Positions 1 to 8,352 are shown, numbered from the stretch's first letter. The stretch is 64,000 nucleotides of DNA from Herbinix sp. (GCA_029240245.1 JARBTJ010000010.1:1-64000); one strand, 5' to 3'. Made by a program: numbers and translations. Notes: generated by a model not told the origin, from the letters alone.

Positions 1-116
1 ATAGTGTCACAAGATGCAATAAATGCTTGTATCTTCGTGTAAATTGGAACCACAAAGGTACTAAGAAAAAGCGGGCAGAAATCCCATAGAGCAGTAGTCG
101 TCTTTTTACGCTTCAT
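1..116 (-). CDS. Partial leftward phage protein, unknown function
   Basis: The leftward reading frame starts with ATG at 116-114 behind an AAAGGAG ribosome binding site and runs off the window edge after 38 residues. The visible N-terminus is basic (MKRKK) followed by a hydrophobic stretch of about 18 residues (PLFLSTFVVPIYTKIQAF), so a membrane-anchored or secreted product is possible. It is transcribed away from the late operon and probably belongs to the leftward unit driven by the promoter at 397-425. I do not recognise the family. Confidence 0.5.
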   Translation of the reverse strand, partial: MKRKKTTTALWDFCPLFLSTFVVPIYTKIQAFIASCDT

Positions 117-290
117 AAAATTTCTCCTTTGATTTTGTATGTAGGGCTTACATTGCTAACGGATATATTAACAAATGCCATCAGAGATTTTATGAAGCTA
201 TTCAGACTACTGTACTATGTTGTTACAACAAGGATAACTAAAGAAGGTAAATCGACGACTACTTTGCGTTCTCGAAATGTTTAATAAAGA

Positions 291-347
291 TTATGTAATG
301 GTACTGTTTTGCGCTATCATAGCGCTTAAATCATTCGACATATGCAT
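291..347 (-). CDS. Possible 18-residue leader ORF
   Basis: ATG at 347-345 is preceded by a near-perfect ribosome binding site (AAAAGGAGG, 7 nt spacing) and followed by 18 codons and TAA at 293-291. It lies downstream of a consensus leftward promoter and upstream of the partial gene at 116-1, so it could be a leader peptide or the remains of a longer gene. Only the ribosome binding site supports translation. Confidence 0.3.
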   Translation of the reverse strand: MHMSNDLSAMIAQNSTIT

Positions 348-396
348 TGTAAATCCTCCTTTTGGCTCGATGGCCTCCTAAATTTGTAACATAATA

Positions 397-425
397 ATAT
401 TAGCATACATTAAGTAAAATGTCAA
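397..425 (-). promoter_or_regulatory. Leftward vegetative-type promoter
   Basis: On the minus strand there is a perfect -35 box TTGACA (425-420), a 17-bp spacer and a -10 box TAATAT (402-397). It would drive the short ORF at 347-291 and the partial gene at 116-1. The 5' leader contains a second unused AGGAGG at about 372-377. Confidence 0.6.
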
Positions 426-442
426 ATTATACTAAATTTAAA

Positions 443-464
443 CACATCCTTCGGAGTGCTTTTT
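443..464 (+). terminator. Rho-independent terminator, rightward
   Basis: A stem CAC-TCC / GGA-GTG with one bulged A and a TTC loop is followed by C and five T. It would end rightward transcription arriving from phage genes left of the window. Confidence 0.5.
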
Positions 465-587
465 AATAAGTATTGCGTAATACGTAGAACACTGGTGAGC
501 GCATAACAAGTGCAGTACATGCAGTTTAAATCCTGCCCGTCTCCATTCCCTCTTTCCCCAGAGGGACTCCTCATTTGTACCCTATAA
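465..587. other. Non-coding stretch with tRNA-like 3' half
   Basis: No ORF is supported. At about 505-548 an anticodon-arm-like hairpin (GCGC, 7-nt loop, GTGC) is followed by a T-arm-like segment (GCAG, TTTAAATC, CTGC) and an end in CCA. No matching 5' acceptor or D-arm is present and the T-stem is one base short, so this is at most a decayed tRNA. It could also mark an old attachment site. Confidence 0.25.
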
Positions 588-618
588 GAAAGGCATCTAC
601 ATTATGTAGATGCCTTTT
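588..618. terminator. Bidirectional terminator
   Basis: Perfect inverted repeat GGCATCTACAT / ATGTAGATGCC around one T (592-614), flanked by AAA on the left and TTTT on the right, so it has a T-run in both directions. It closes the leftward gene at 629-1594. Confidence 0.8.
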
Positions 619-628
619 ATAATTGTGA

Positions 629-1594
629 TTATTTTAAAAGAGTATGAAGTGCGGTTTCTATATTGTTTTTCCAATTTACTGTATGTTTAATACGTATTAT
701 ACTTTCTGAGTGGTTCGATAATAATTCGGTTCGACTTAATTGGGTTAAAGCTTCCCAGTTTTCCTTGAAAATATACACTGCATTACCATAATCGAAATTT
801 TCTAATAAAACAATATTTTCAGAAAACTTTGCGCCTTTATATGAACTTAAAACATTGGTTCCCTTTATATATTGTAAAGCGCCTAGACCATTAAAAAAGT
901 CCAACCTTTCTTTCATAAAAGCTCTGATTGTTGGATTGTTAATATCTTTCGGGGATACCATTTTTGATATAAGTTCGTCGACATCAAGAGTTCCTGGGGG
1001 AAGCAACTCCCATTCAACACTTTGCGTGTCAATGTATTTTTCATCAAGAATATTAGTATCTGTAATATTGCAATCGTGAATATTTTCTTGTAATAAATTT
1101 ATTTGAAATAATAGGTCTTCATAAAAAGTACCAGATGTTTTTGATAGGGGAGTATTAATATAAACCTTGAAAATATATTGATCTTCATTCGCTGATGGAT
1201 TGAGGCTAAAAATAAGACATAAAAACTTGGGGGGAATTAATTTAGTTTGATATACTTTATGTGTTATTGTTGTTGTGTGGTAACCTTTTGATGAATCACC
1301 GAAATTAGGAGAATCAAATGAATGAACTACTTCTACTTTTGGTAAGTCTTTAAGTTTTATCAATCTTCCCTCGAGATTGTATTTACTATAGCGACCAACC
1401 GCTTCGTCAGGGATTAAGTATTCAGGATATGACAATTGATCATCTTTTATGTTTATATTTAAGTATGCAAATTTACCGTCAATGATATCCTGCTTACTAG
1501 CTTTAAGAAATGCAAATGTAGTGATAGTAGAGCTTTGAAAAGCCTCGAGCTTTTCACTAATATGCTTTGGTATTTTTCTAAAATTTTTTCGCAT
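629..1594 (-). CDS. Leftward accessory (moron-type) protein, unknown function
   Basis: A 321-residue, soluble-looking protein without signal peptide or membrane segment. It starts at ATG 1594-1592 behind a perfect AAGGAGGT site. It is transcribed against the late operon from its own promoter (1625-1652) and ends at its own terminator, the usual layout of lysogeny-expressed cargo genes. The last 60 residues (YGNAVYIFKENWEALTQLSR ... RIKHTVNWKNNIETAL) resemble, from memory, a C-terminal module seen in bacterial proteins of putative defence or accessory type; I cannot name the family. By position, roles such as superinfection exclusion or anti-phage defence are possible, but this is inference. 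Confidence 0.6.
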   Translation of the reverse strand: MRKNFRKIPKHISEKLEAFQSSTITTFAFLKASKQDIIDGKFAYLNINIKDDQLSYPEYLIPDEAVGRYSKYNLEGRLIKLKDLPKVEVVHSFDSPNFGDSSKGYHTTTITHKVYQTKLIPPKFLCLIFSLNPSANEDQYIFKVYINTPLSKTSGTFYEDLLFQINLLQENIHDCNITDTNILDEKYIDTQSVEWELLPPGTLDVDELISKMVSPKDINNPTIRAFMKERLDFFNGLGALQYIKGTNVLSSYKGAKFSENIVLLENFDYGNAVYIFKENWEALTQLSRTELLSNHSESIIRIKHTVNWKNNIETALHTLLK

Positions 1595-1624
1595 TGCAAT
1601 AACCTCCTTAAGGTATTATTTTCC

Positions 1625-1652
1625 ATTATACATCAAAATGTGTCAAAATCAA
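1625..1652 (-). promoter_or_regulatory. Promoter of the leftward cargo gene
   Basis: The minus strand reads TTGATT (1652-1647), a 16-bp spacer, then a perfect TATAAT (1630-1625), 30 bp upstream of the ATG of the 321-residue protein. This gives the gene its own sigma-A-type promoter independent of phage late transcription. Confidence 0.65.
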
Positions 1653-1698
1653 ATATTTTTATATTATTTTCTAATAAATAGATTGAGAGGTGGTGGTC

Positions 1699-1935
1699 AT
1701 GTCAAATGTACAGAGAAATATAAACAAGGTATCTAAAGCTTTAAAAGCAAAAGGCATAATGCCACTGATTAATCAGGAACAATTCTATGGAGAATATGGT
1801 CCTGTGACGAAATATATTATCCATTATGGCAAACCCAAGGGGAAAAATAATGATGCGATAGCAGAGGTATATGGGAAGGTTGAATTATTAAGAACCCTCA
1901 TATATGTACTGAAAGCTGGTGATGTAGATGGATGA
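1699..1935 (+). CDS. Small phage protein preceding the terminase
   Basis: About 78 residues from ATG 1699, chosen over the in-frame GTG at 1690 because GAGGTGG at 1687-1693 gives normal spacing to 1699. The gene overlaps the terminase start by 8 nt, so the two are probably translationally coupled. The sequence is basic at the N-terminus (SNVQRNINKVSKALKAKG) and has no recognisable domain. Small genes of unknown role commonly precede terminase in phages of Firmicutes; a role in packaging is only suggested by position. Confidence 0.6.
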   Translation: MSNVQRNINKVSKALKAKGIMPLINQEQFYGEYGPVTKYIIHYGKPKGKNNDAIAEVYGKVELLRTLIYVLKAGDVDG

Positions 1936-3604
1936 TTTATCACCTAAGCAGAAAGCATTTTGTGATAATTATGTAAAGTCTGGAAACGCTACTGAGGCGG
2001 CTATCAAAGCTGGATATAGCAAGAAAACAGCAAAACAAATCGGCGCAGAGAACTTGTCAAAACCTTACCTTCGCCAATATATAGATAAGCGCCTAGCAGA
2101 TATCGAATCTAAGCGCATTGCGGACGCTAAAGAAGTAATGGAGTACCTCACTTCTGTAATGAGGGGCGAGCAGAAGGATGCTTTTGATATGGATGCATCT
2201 TTACAGGATAGAACAAAAGCGGCTGAACTTATCGGAAAACGATACAGAATATTTGAAACGGTTAAGACAAAGGATGAACTTGACATAATAGAACAGAAGC
2301 AGCGTATTGAGAAGCTGAAGGCTGAAACTAAGAAGCTAGAACCGGACAATCCGGAGGAAGGAACAAAATATACCGGAATCCCAGCTTCCATGATTGCACC
2401 CGCATTTATCAAAGTTGTTCATGACATAGAGCAGCGGCTATATAATGAATATGTATTCCCGGGAGGACGTGGTTCAACCAAGTCTTCTTTTGTTTCTCTC
2501 GAAGTGATCGACCTGATCATGAAGCATGAAGACACTCATGCGGTAGTAATGAGGCAGGTTGCTGATACACTCCGGACTTCTGTATATCAACAGATATTAT
2601 GGGCAATATCGGCGCTTGGGCTTGATGATGAGTTTCACTGTACAGTAAGCCCTCTGGAGATTACCAGAAGGAGCACCGGCCAGAAGATTTACTTCCGTGG
2701 AGCTGATGATCCAGGAAAGGTTAAATCAATAAAGGTACCATTTGGTTATATTGCTATCCTATGGCTGGAAGAGCTTGATCAGTTTACCGGAGAAGAGGCT
2801 GTTCGTAAGATTGAGCAGTCTGTAATCCGTGGTGGTGAGCTGGCGTATATATTTAAGTCATTCAACCCTCCGAAATCGGTTAATAACTGGGCGAATAAAT
2901 ATATTAAGATACCTAAGGCAACCCGGTTGGTAACTCACAGCACTTATAAAGATGTTCCTCCTCAGTGGCTTGGTAAACCGTTCCTGGATGAAGCTGAGTT
3001 TCTGAAAGATGTAAATCCTACAGCTTATGAAAATGAGTACATGGGCGTTGCTAATGGTACCGGGGGTAATGTATTTGACAATGTTACTATCAGGGCAATT
3101 ACAGATAAAGAGCTACAGCAATTTGATCGTTTATATAATGGTATCGACTGGGGCTGGTATCCGGATCCTTATCACTTCGGCAGAATGCATTATGATGCTG
3201 CTAGAATGCGGTTATTTATCTTCATGGAACACCGGTGTAATAAACAGTCTAATAAACAGACTGCTGATAAACTCCGGGAGATGGGCATAACCGAGAACGA
3301 TCTGATTACCTGTGATAGTGCAGAGGAAAAATCAATCGGTGATTACCGCTCATATGGATTATTAGCCAGAGGTGCTGAGAAGGGTCCTGGATCGGTTGAT
3401 TACTCAATGAAGTGGCTGCAATCACTACGAGAGATTATCATAGATAATCGGAGATGCCCTCATACAGCTGATGAATTCCTCAATTACGAATATGAGAGGG
3501 ATAAGGAAGGTAATGTTATCAGTGGTTATCCGGATAAAGACAATCATGCTATAGATATGGTCAGATACGCAATGAACCCGATCTGGAAGAGAAGGGGGCA
3601 GTAA
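1928..3604 (+). CDS. Fused terminase: small subunit (N) plus large subunit (C)
   Basis: DNA packaging motor. Residues 4-60 match the helix-turn-helix start of Terminase_2-type small subunits (SPKQKAFCDNYVKSGNATEA, then KAGYSKKTAK), and a coiled-coil linker follows at about 112-137. From about residue 165 it is a PBSX/Terminase_3-type large subunit: Walker A GGRGSTKS at 179-186, Walker B ILWLEE at 277-282, and the RNase H-like nuclease with acidic residues in GIDWG (D407), CDSAEE (D463) and HAIDMV (D543). In most phages these are two genes; here one uninterrupted frame of 558 codons carries both, with no internal stop. It starts within the preceding small gene and is followed by the portal gene after 15 nt. 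Confidence 0.9.
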   Translation: MDDLSPKQKAFCDNYVKSGNATEAAIKAGYSKKTAKQIGAENLSKPYLRQYIDKRLADIESKRIADAKEVMEYLTSVMRGEQKDAFDMDASLQDRTKAAELIGKRYRIFETVKTKDELDIIEQKQRIEKLKAETKKLEPDNPEEGTKYTGIPASMIAPAFIKVVHDIEQRLYNEYVFPGGRGSTKSSFVSLEVIDLIMKHEDTHAVVMRQVADTLRTSVYQQILWAISALGLDDEFHCTVSPLEITRRSTGQKIYFRGADDPGKVKSIKVPFGYIAILWLEELDQFTGEEAVRKIEQSVIRGGELAYIFKSFNPPKSVNNWANKYIKIPKATRLVTHSTYKDVPPQWLGKPFLDEAEFLKDVNPTAYENEYMGVANGTGGNVFDNVTIRAITDKELQQFDRLYNGIDWGWYPDPYHFGRMHYDAARMRLFIFMEHRCNKQSNKQTADKLREMGITENDLITCDSAEEKSIGDYRSYGLLARGAEKGPGSVDYSMKWLQSLREIIIDNRRCPHTADEFLNYEYERDKEGNVISGYPDKDNHAIDMVRYAMNPIWKRRGQ

Positions 3605-3619
3605 GGCAGGTGATGAGTA

Positions 3620-4972
3620 TTGTTTGAAAGCATAGTAAAATTCGTAAGGGAGTTGATCAGAAAAGTGTTTCCAGTTAAAAACGTAAAGCAAGCCATTGGT
3701 GTAGATGCAGCCATATCAAATGCGATGGTTGATAAAATTGAAATTTGGTCCAAAATGTATAAAGGCGAAGCTGAATGGATAGATAATGACGCTGTATACT
3801 CTCTTCGGCTTGAGCAAGGCATCGTTAGGGAGTTTGCTAACGTAACTCTTAATGAAATGACTTCGAAGGTTACGGTTGATAAGCTTGATAAAATTTATCA
3901 GAAAGCTATCCAGGATTTGAATGAGAACCTACAGAGTGGTCTTGCCCTTGGTGCGTTCATCATTAAGCCACTCGGAGAAGACAAAGTTGAATACGTTACC
4001 CAGGATAACTTTATCCCCATAGAGTTTGATAGCCGTGGACGTCTGATGAAGGTTGTATTCATCGAGACTAAGAAAATCAAAGAGGATGATATCTATCGCC
4101 GGTTTGAATATCATGCAGTTGATAAAAAGGGTTTGACTATCACCAACAAGGCATTTCATGCCAAGAATGTAAATGAGTTAGGTCGAGAAGTTCCTCTCAC
4201 CGATGTAGATGATTGGGCCGATCTGGTACCGGATATATGGTTTCCTTTCCCTAAACCGGACTTTGGATATTATCGGAATCCGATTAAGAATATGATTGAC
4301 GGATCCTTTAATGGTGTATCAATCTATGACCCGAAAATAAATACAATTAAAAAGGCGGATATACAATTTGGGCGCCTTGATTGGGAGTTTGAATCTGGTG
4401 AAAGAGCTGTTCATGTAGATCCTGCAGCTTTAAAAACGGATAAAGTTACTGGTGAGAGAAAGTTACCAAGGCTTAATAAGAGATTATACAGAGCTGTTGA
4501 TGTATCTCCCGGTGACGGGAAGGAACTGTTTGATACATTTTCTCCTGAGTTCAGGGAGCAGTCATTTATTAACGGACTGGAAGAGTACAAGCGTGACATT
4601 GAGTTTGGTGTCGGCTTGTCCTACGGTGATATTTCTAACCCGGCTATGATAGAAAAAACAGCTACAGAGGTTAAAACAGCAAAGAAGCGTAAGTACAATA
4701 TGGTTACTGCTATTCAAAGCAACCTCAAGGATTGCTTGAGTGACTTGGTTGATGCTCTCGCTTTCTATAACAGCCTGGCCACAACCGGTTATGAATATAT
4801 CTGTGATTTCAAGGACAGTATCCTGGTCGATGAGGAAACAGAGAGAGCCCAGGACAAAGCTGATGTTGCAATCGGTGCTATGACACTTCTTGAATACCGT
4901 ATGAAATGGTACCATGAGGATGAAAAGACAGCTGCCAAGATGATTAATGAGCCGGCTGAGATAATTCCGTAG
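3620..4972 (+). CDS. Portal protein, A118 family
   Basis: A 450-residue portal protein that would form the dodecameric ring at the capsid vertex through which DNA enters and leaves. The N-terminus (FESIVKFVRELIRKVFP) and the overall layout fit the A118/SPP1-Gp6 type portals of Listeria and clostridial siphoviruses. The start is TTG at 3620 behind AGGTGATG; no ATG lies at suitable distance. It sits directly between terminase and minor head protein, the normal order. The C-terminal helix-rich region (residues 330-400) with TATEVKTAKKRKYN is typical of the crown/stem part. Confidence 0.9.
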   Translation: MFESIVKFVRELIRKVFPVKNVKQAIGVDAAISNAMVDKIEIWSKMYKGEAEWIDNDAVYSLRLEQGIVREFANVTLNEMTSKVTVDKLDKIYQKAIQDLNENLQSGLALGAFIIKPLGEDKVEYVTQDNFIPIEFDSRGRLMKVVFIETKKIKEDDIYRRFEYHAVDKKGLTITNKAFHAKNVNELGREVPLTDVDDWADLVPDIWFPFPKPDFGYYRNPIKNMIDGSFNGVSIYDPKINTIKKADIQFGRLDWEFESGERAVHVDPAALKTDKVTGERKLPRLNKRLYRAVDVSPGDGKELFDTFSPEFREQSFINGLEEYKRDIEFGVGLSYGDISNPAMIEKTATEVKTAKKRKYNMVTAIQSNLKDCLSDLVDALAFYNSLATTGYEYICDFKDSILVDEETERAQDKADVAIGAMTLLEYRMKWYHEDEKTAAKMINEPAEIIP

Positions 4973-4983
4973 GAGGTGGGAAA

Positions 4984-6474
4984 ATGTTTACTCCTTCAGA
5001 ACTTGAGCAAATGCCGATCGAGATTGAGCGGCGCATGGCTGAATTAGAAATCCGTATCATGGAGGATATCATTCGTCGTATTCGCATTAATGATGAGATT
5101 ACCCGATCGGCTGACTGGCAGATATACCGCATGGTACAGACTGGTAAAAGCTCAGATTACATACAGCAACAGATACAGCAGACATTGAAGTTAACCAACG
5201 ATGAGATGGATAGGTTATATAGCAATGTAATCCAGTCCGGATATGCTCGTGATAAGAAGCTGTACGAAGCAGTTGGTAAGGAATTCGTACCTTTCAAAGA
5301 AAATCAGGAGCTCCAGCAGTTGATACAAGCTGTTATAACACAGACTAAATCAGAGATGGTTAATATCACTCAAACGATTGGATTTACCATTGATTTAGGT
5401 GGTAAGCAGGTGCTTGCTCCTATGTCTCAATACTTACAGCAGGTACTCGATACTGCTGTCATGGGAGTGACTACCGGCACGTTTGATTATAACAGCACAC
5501 TCAAAAAGGTTGTTAAGGAAATGACCAAAAGCGGACTCAGAAGGGTAGATTATGCAAATGGATGGAGCAACCGGATCGATGTTGCAGCTCGCAGAGCATT
5601 AATGACTGGAATTACCCAAGTGACAAGTCATATTAATGAGAGTAACGCAGATCAGCTTGGGACTGACAAATTCGAAGTGTCCTGGCATGCTTCTGCAAGG
5701 CCTTCTCATCAGGAGTGGCAGGGCAGGGTTTATACTAAACAGCAGCTTGTTGAAGTATGCGGTTTGGGTACCGGCCCAGGGCTCATGGGGTGGAATTGCT
5801 ATCATAGCTATTACCCGTTTATTGAAGGAGTGTCTGAACGGCAGTGGAGTGATGAAGAACTCGATAATATGAATGCTGCTGAGAACAAACCTAAAGTGTT
5901 CAATGGTAAGGAATACACCACTTATGAGGCTACACAGCGTCAGAGGCAGCTTGAAACACTCATGAGAGCTCAAAGGCAGAGGATCAAACTACTGAAATCA
6001 GGTGATGGAGCTGCGGATGATATTCTGACGGCACAGATTGATTATCGTGAAACCATGAGAAAATATAAGTTATTCTCCGAGAAGATGAAATTGCCTCAGC
6101 AAAAAGAACGCATCTATATGGATGGTCTCGGAAGAGTAGATCCCGGAGGAAAACTGGTTGCAAAATCTAAGAAAAGCGATATAATAATGACAGATAAGCA
6201 ATTTGGTAATAAGGTTAAAAGGCATGCAAAAGATTATGGACTTGACCCAAGTAATCAGGATGATAGAATGAAGCTGGGCAACATAATCAATGACATAATT
6301 GATAATCGGGATGAAATAGTACCTGGAGATTGGAGAGGTCAACCAGGGATATCAGATTTTTATATTAAAGGATCGGATGTAGTGGTTGTGAATAACGGTA
6401 AATTTGTAACCGTATTGAAGGGAGGAGTTGAAAATGCAAGGGTTAAGGACGCAAGAAAACCAAAAATTCAATAA
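4984..6474 (+). CDS. Minor capsid protein with C-terminal nuclease-toxin-like domain
   Basis: Residues 1 to about 330 match the phage minor capsid protein 2 family, including the conserved core SWHASARPSHQEWQGRVYT and CYHSYYPF. A charged linker follows, and then a separate domain of about 92 residues (405-496) with KRHAKDYGLDPSN, a WRGQPG turn, and a beta-rich end (FYIKGSDVVVV, FVTVLKGGVENARVK). This layout matches the barnase/EndoU/colicin-E5/RelE-like (PBECR) domains known to be appended to SPP1-Gp7-type head proteins. H414 and K411 region plus the R/T residues near the end are candidate catalytic positions. The small acidic gene that overlaps its last 41 nt is a candidate immunity gene. 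Domain assignment is from pattern memory, not a search. Confidence 0.85.
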   Translation: MFTPSELEQMPIEIERRMAELEIRIMEDIIRRIRINDEITRSADWQIYRMVQTGKSSDYIQQQIQQTLKLTNDEMDRLYSNVIQSGYARDKKLYEAVGKEFVPFKENQELQQLIQAVITQTKSEMVNITQTIGFTIDLGGKQVLAPMSQYLQQVLDTAVMGVTTGTFDYNSTLKKVVKEMTKSGLRRVDYANGWSNRIDVAARRALMTGITQVTSHINESNADQLGTDKFEVSWHASARPSHQEWQGRVYTKQQLVEVCGLGTGPGLMGWNCYHSYYPFIEGVSERQWSDEELDNMNAAENKPKVFNGKEYTTYEATQRQRQLETLMRAQRQRIKLLKSGDGAADDILTAQIDYRETMRKYKLFSEKMKLPQQKERIYMDGLGRVDPGGKLVAKSKKSDIIMTDKQFGNKVKRHAKDYGLDPSNQDDRMKLGNIINDIIDNRDEIVPGDWRGQPGISDFYIKGSDVVVVNNGKFVTVLKGGVENARVKDARKPKIQ

Positions 6475-6733
6475 ATTCTGGAATTTGATTCAGAGTACTG
6501 CAAAGAATCAGGGGAAAGTTTTCTTTTGTGATTGTGGTGAAGGCAGAGAGTTCTTCCTCGAAGATATGGAAGGTGAGGATTTAAGGGGATGGTTAATTCC
6601 TTTAGATAAAGCGAATGAATTCGAACCCAACTGGTTAGTGGATAATGTTTCAGATGTATGGCTTGACAATCTATGTTGGGCGGAATGGAAAGATACTAAC
6701 GGAATGATTTCAGTTGAATTTATAACATATTAA
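6434..6733 (+). CDS. Small acidic protein, candidate immunity partner
   Basis: A 99-residue protein from ATG 6434, with GGAGGAG at 6421-6427 giving 6 nt spacing (the in-frame TTG at 6428 is inside that site). It overlaps the end of the minor capsid gene by 41 nt in another frame. The sequence is rich in Asp, Glu and Trp (GEGREFFLEDMEGEDLRGW, NWLVDNVSDVWLDN), typical of immunity proteins that mask nuclease active sites. No conserved phage structural family is recognised. The function is inferred from the neighbour's toxin-like domain, the overlap and the acidity; the two terminators that follow make this the end of a transcription segment. Confidence 0.6.
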   Translation: MQGLRTQENQKFNKFWNLIQSTAKNQGKVFFCDCGEGREFFLEDMEGEDLRGWLIPLDKANEFEPNWLVDNVSDVWLDNLCWAEWKDTNGMISVEFITY

Positions 6734-6806
6734 TGCCATCTATCATTACGGTAGGTGGTATTTTTATATCTAAAATTAAGCATCTGATTATTCAGGTGCT
6801 TTTTAT
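6734..6806 (+). terminator. Two tandem hairpin terminators
   Basis: First hairpin CCATCTA / TAGGTGG followed by TATTTTTAT (6734-6767); second hairpin AGCATCTGA / TCAGGTGCT with TTAT loop followed by TTTTTAT (6779-6806). They interrupt the late operon between minor head and scaffold genes, so capsid expression needs antitermination, read-through or a promoter in 6807-6890. Confidence 0.7.
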
Positions 6807-6895
6807 ATGGTCAGATGATTAGACCTAAAACAGTCGGTCACTTGGTGGATAGTTAAACACCTAAAACAACTTATTAGTGAAAAGGAGATTGATAC

Positions 6896-7447
6896 ATGAA
6901 GAAAGAAGATTTAACAGCACTCGGATTGACTGAGGAGCAAATTGCAGAGATTCAGAAGCTTAATGGCAAGGATATCGCAAAAGAGCAAGATAAACTTGCT
7001 AAGGTTGAACTCGAAAGAGATAACTACAAGGGACAGCTTGAGACAGCTCAAGAGACTTTAAAAGGCTTCGAAGGTGTTGACGTTAACAACCTTAAAGGTG
7101 AAATTGATAAACTCAATAAAGCTCTTAAGGATAAAGACGATCAGTATCAGAAAGATCTTGCTGACAGGGATTTTAATTCCCTTCTCGACAGCACAATTAC
7201 GGCTACCGGCGCAAAGAACAGTAAAACGGTAAAGGCTTTACTGGATATCGAAGCTCTTAAGGGTAGTAAGAACCAGACTGAGGATATTAAGAAAGCCCTC
7301 GAAGCAGTTAAAACCGAGAACGATTACTTATTCGGGTCGGATGAACCTATTAACAAAGGAGTAAAGCCCACTGGAAACAATCCTCCTGCAGGTGATACCA
7401 GTATGGCATCCATGAGAGCGATTATGGGCTTGCCTCCGGAAAAATAA
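6896..7447 (+). CDS. Capsid scaffold protein (Gp20-like minor structural protein)
   Basis: A 183-residue, highly charged, almost wholly helical protein. Residues 30-100 form a long coiled coil (KLAKVELERDNYKGQLE ...), followed by a region that may bind capsid protein and a Gly/Pro-rich tail (NPPAGDTSMASM). This matches the phage minor structural protein GP20 family, which acts as internal scaffold during procapsid assembly. The position directly before the capsid gene supports this. Start ATG 6896 has AAAGGAG at good spacing. Confidence 0.85.
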   Translation: MKKEDLTALGLTEEQIAEIQKLNGKDIAKEQDKLAKVELERDNYKGQLETAQETLKGFEGVDVNNLKGEIDKLNKALKDKDDQYQKDLADRDFNSLLDSTITATGAKNSKTVKALLDIEALKGSKNQTEDIKKALEAVKTENDYLFGSDEPINKGVKPTGNNPPAGDTSMASMRAIMGLPPEK

Positions 7448-7470
7448 AAGAAAGATGAGGTAATTAAATT

Positions 7471-8352
7471 ATGGCAAATATGATTGAATTATTTAAGAGC
7501 TATTCCCCCTTACTCGATGAGATTTATAAAAATGCATCTCTGACATCCATATTGGATGGTGCTAATGAATTAGCGAGACAGGGACAGAATGCTAATGAAA
7601 TTGTAATCCCTAAGATCAGCATGGACGGTCTAGGCGAATATGCTAGAAGTAGCGGCTATGTATCAGGTGATGCAAAGGTTGAATTTGAGACTGTGAAATG
7701 TAATTTTGATCGTGGTCGTATGTTCCAGATCGATGTGTTAGACGATCAGGAGACTATGGGAATTGCATTTGGTAAACTTGCAGCTGAATTTATCCGTACC
7801 AAAGTAGTACCTGAGTTGGATGCTTTCCGTATGGCTACATACGCTGGTGTTGAAGGTATTTCAACCGTAGATGCAGCTGCGCTTGATACAGCAACTAAGC
7901 TTATCTCCGCTCTTAGAGTTGCAACCAATACCATGGATGAGGATGAGGTTGACACTCAGTCTAGATACTTATTCATCACTCCTACTCTTTATGGTCTTAT
8001 TCAGGATCAGGACACAACGAAGTCTGCAAAGGTGCTGGAGCGCTTCGCAGGAATTGTTCAGATTCCTCAGAGCCGTTTCTATACCGAGATTACTCAATAT
8101 GATGGCAAGACTGAAGGCCAGACGGCTGGTGGATACATCAGAAAAGTTGGTGCAAATGATATCAACTTCCTTGTTGTAGAGAAGTCGGCTGCTATCCAGT
8201 TCCAGAAGAGAGTTGCTCCGAAGATCATCACTCCTGAAGCAAATCAGGATGCAGATGCATGGAAGTATGGCTACAGAAATGTAGGTATCGCTGATGCATA
8301 TGAGAATAAGATTTCCGGTATCTATTTACATAAGTCAACTATTGTAGCTTAA
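7471..8352 (+). CDS. Major capsid protein
   Basis: A 293-residue capsid protein, likely HK97 fold by position and length: N-terminal arm (residues 1-50), a spine helix region (LAAEFIRTKVVPELDAFRMA), and the C-terminal beta strands (INFLVVEKSAAIQFQKRV). It follows the scaffold gene after 23 nt. No N-terminal protease-cleaved delta domain is evident; the separate scaffold explains its absence. Expected to be one of the most abundant phage proteins. Confidence 0.9.
   Translation: MANMIELFKSYSPLLDEIYKNASLTSILDGANELARQGQNANEIVIPKISMDGLGEYARSSGYVSGDAKVEFETVKCNFDRGRMFQIDVLDDQETMGIAFGKLAAEFIRTKVVPELDAFRMATYAGVEGISTVDAAALDTATKLISALRVATNTMDEDEVDTQSRYLFITPTLYGLIQDQDTTKSAKVLERFAGIVQIPQSRFYTEITQYDGKTEGQTAGGYIRKVGANDINFLVVEKSAAIQFQKRVAPKIITPEANQDADAWKYGYRNVGIADAYENKISGIYLHKSTIVA

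Noticed and set aside
193-288. 31-codon rightward ORF in the left intergenic region
   Set aside because: Weak ribosome binding site, no promoter, followed by a terminator, and no recognisable sequence.
475-548. tRNA-like segment ending in CCA
   Set aside because: No 5' acceptor or D-arm pairs with it and the T-stem lacks one base, so it is not annotated as a tRNA.
6070-6342. Antisense ORF opposite the toxin-like domain, considered as an antitoxin
   Set aside because: No start signal and no plausible composition; the overlapping plus-strand gene is a far better partner.
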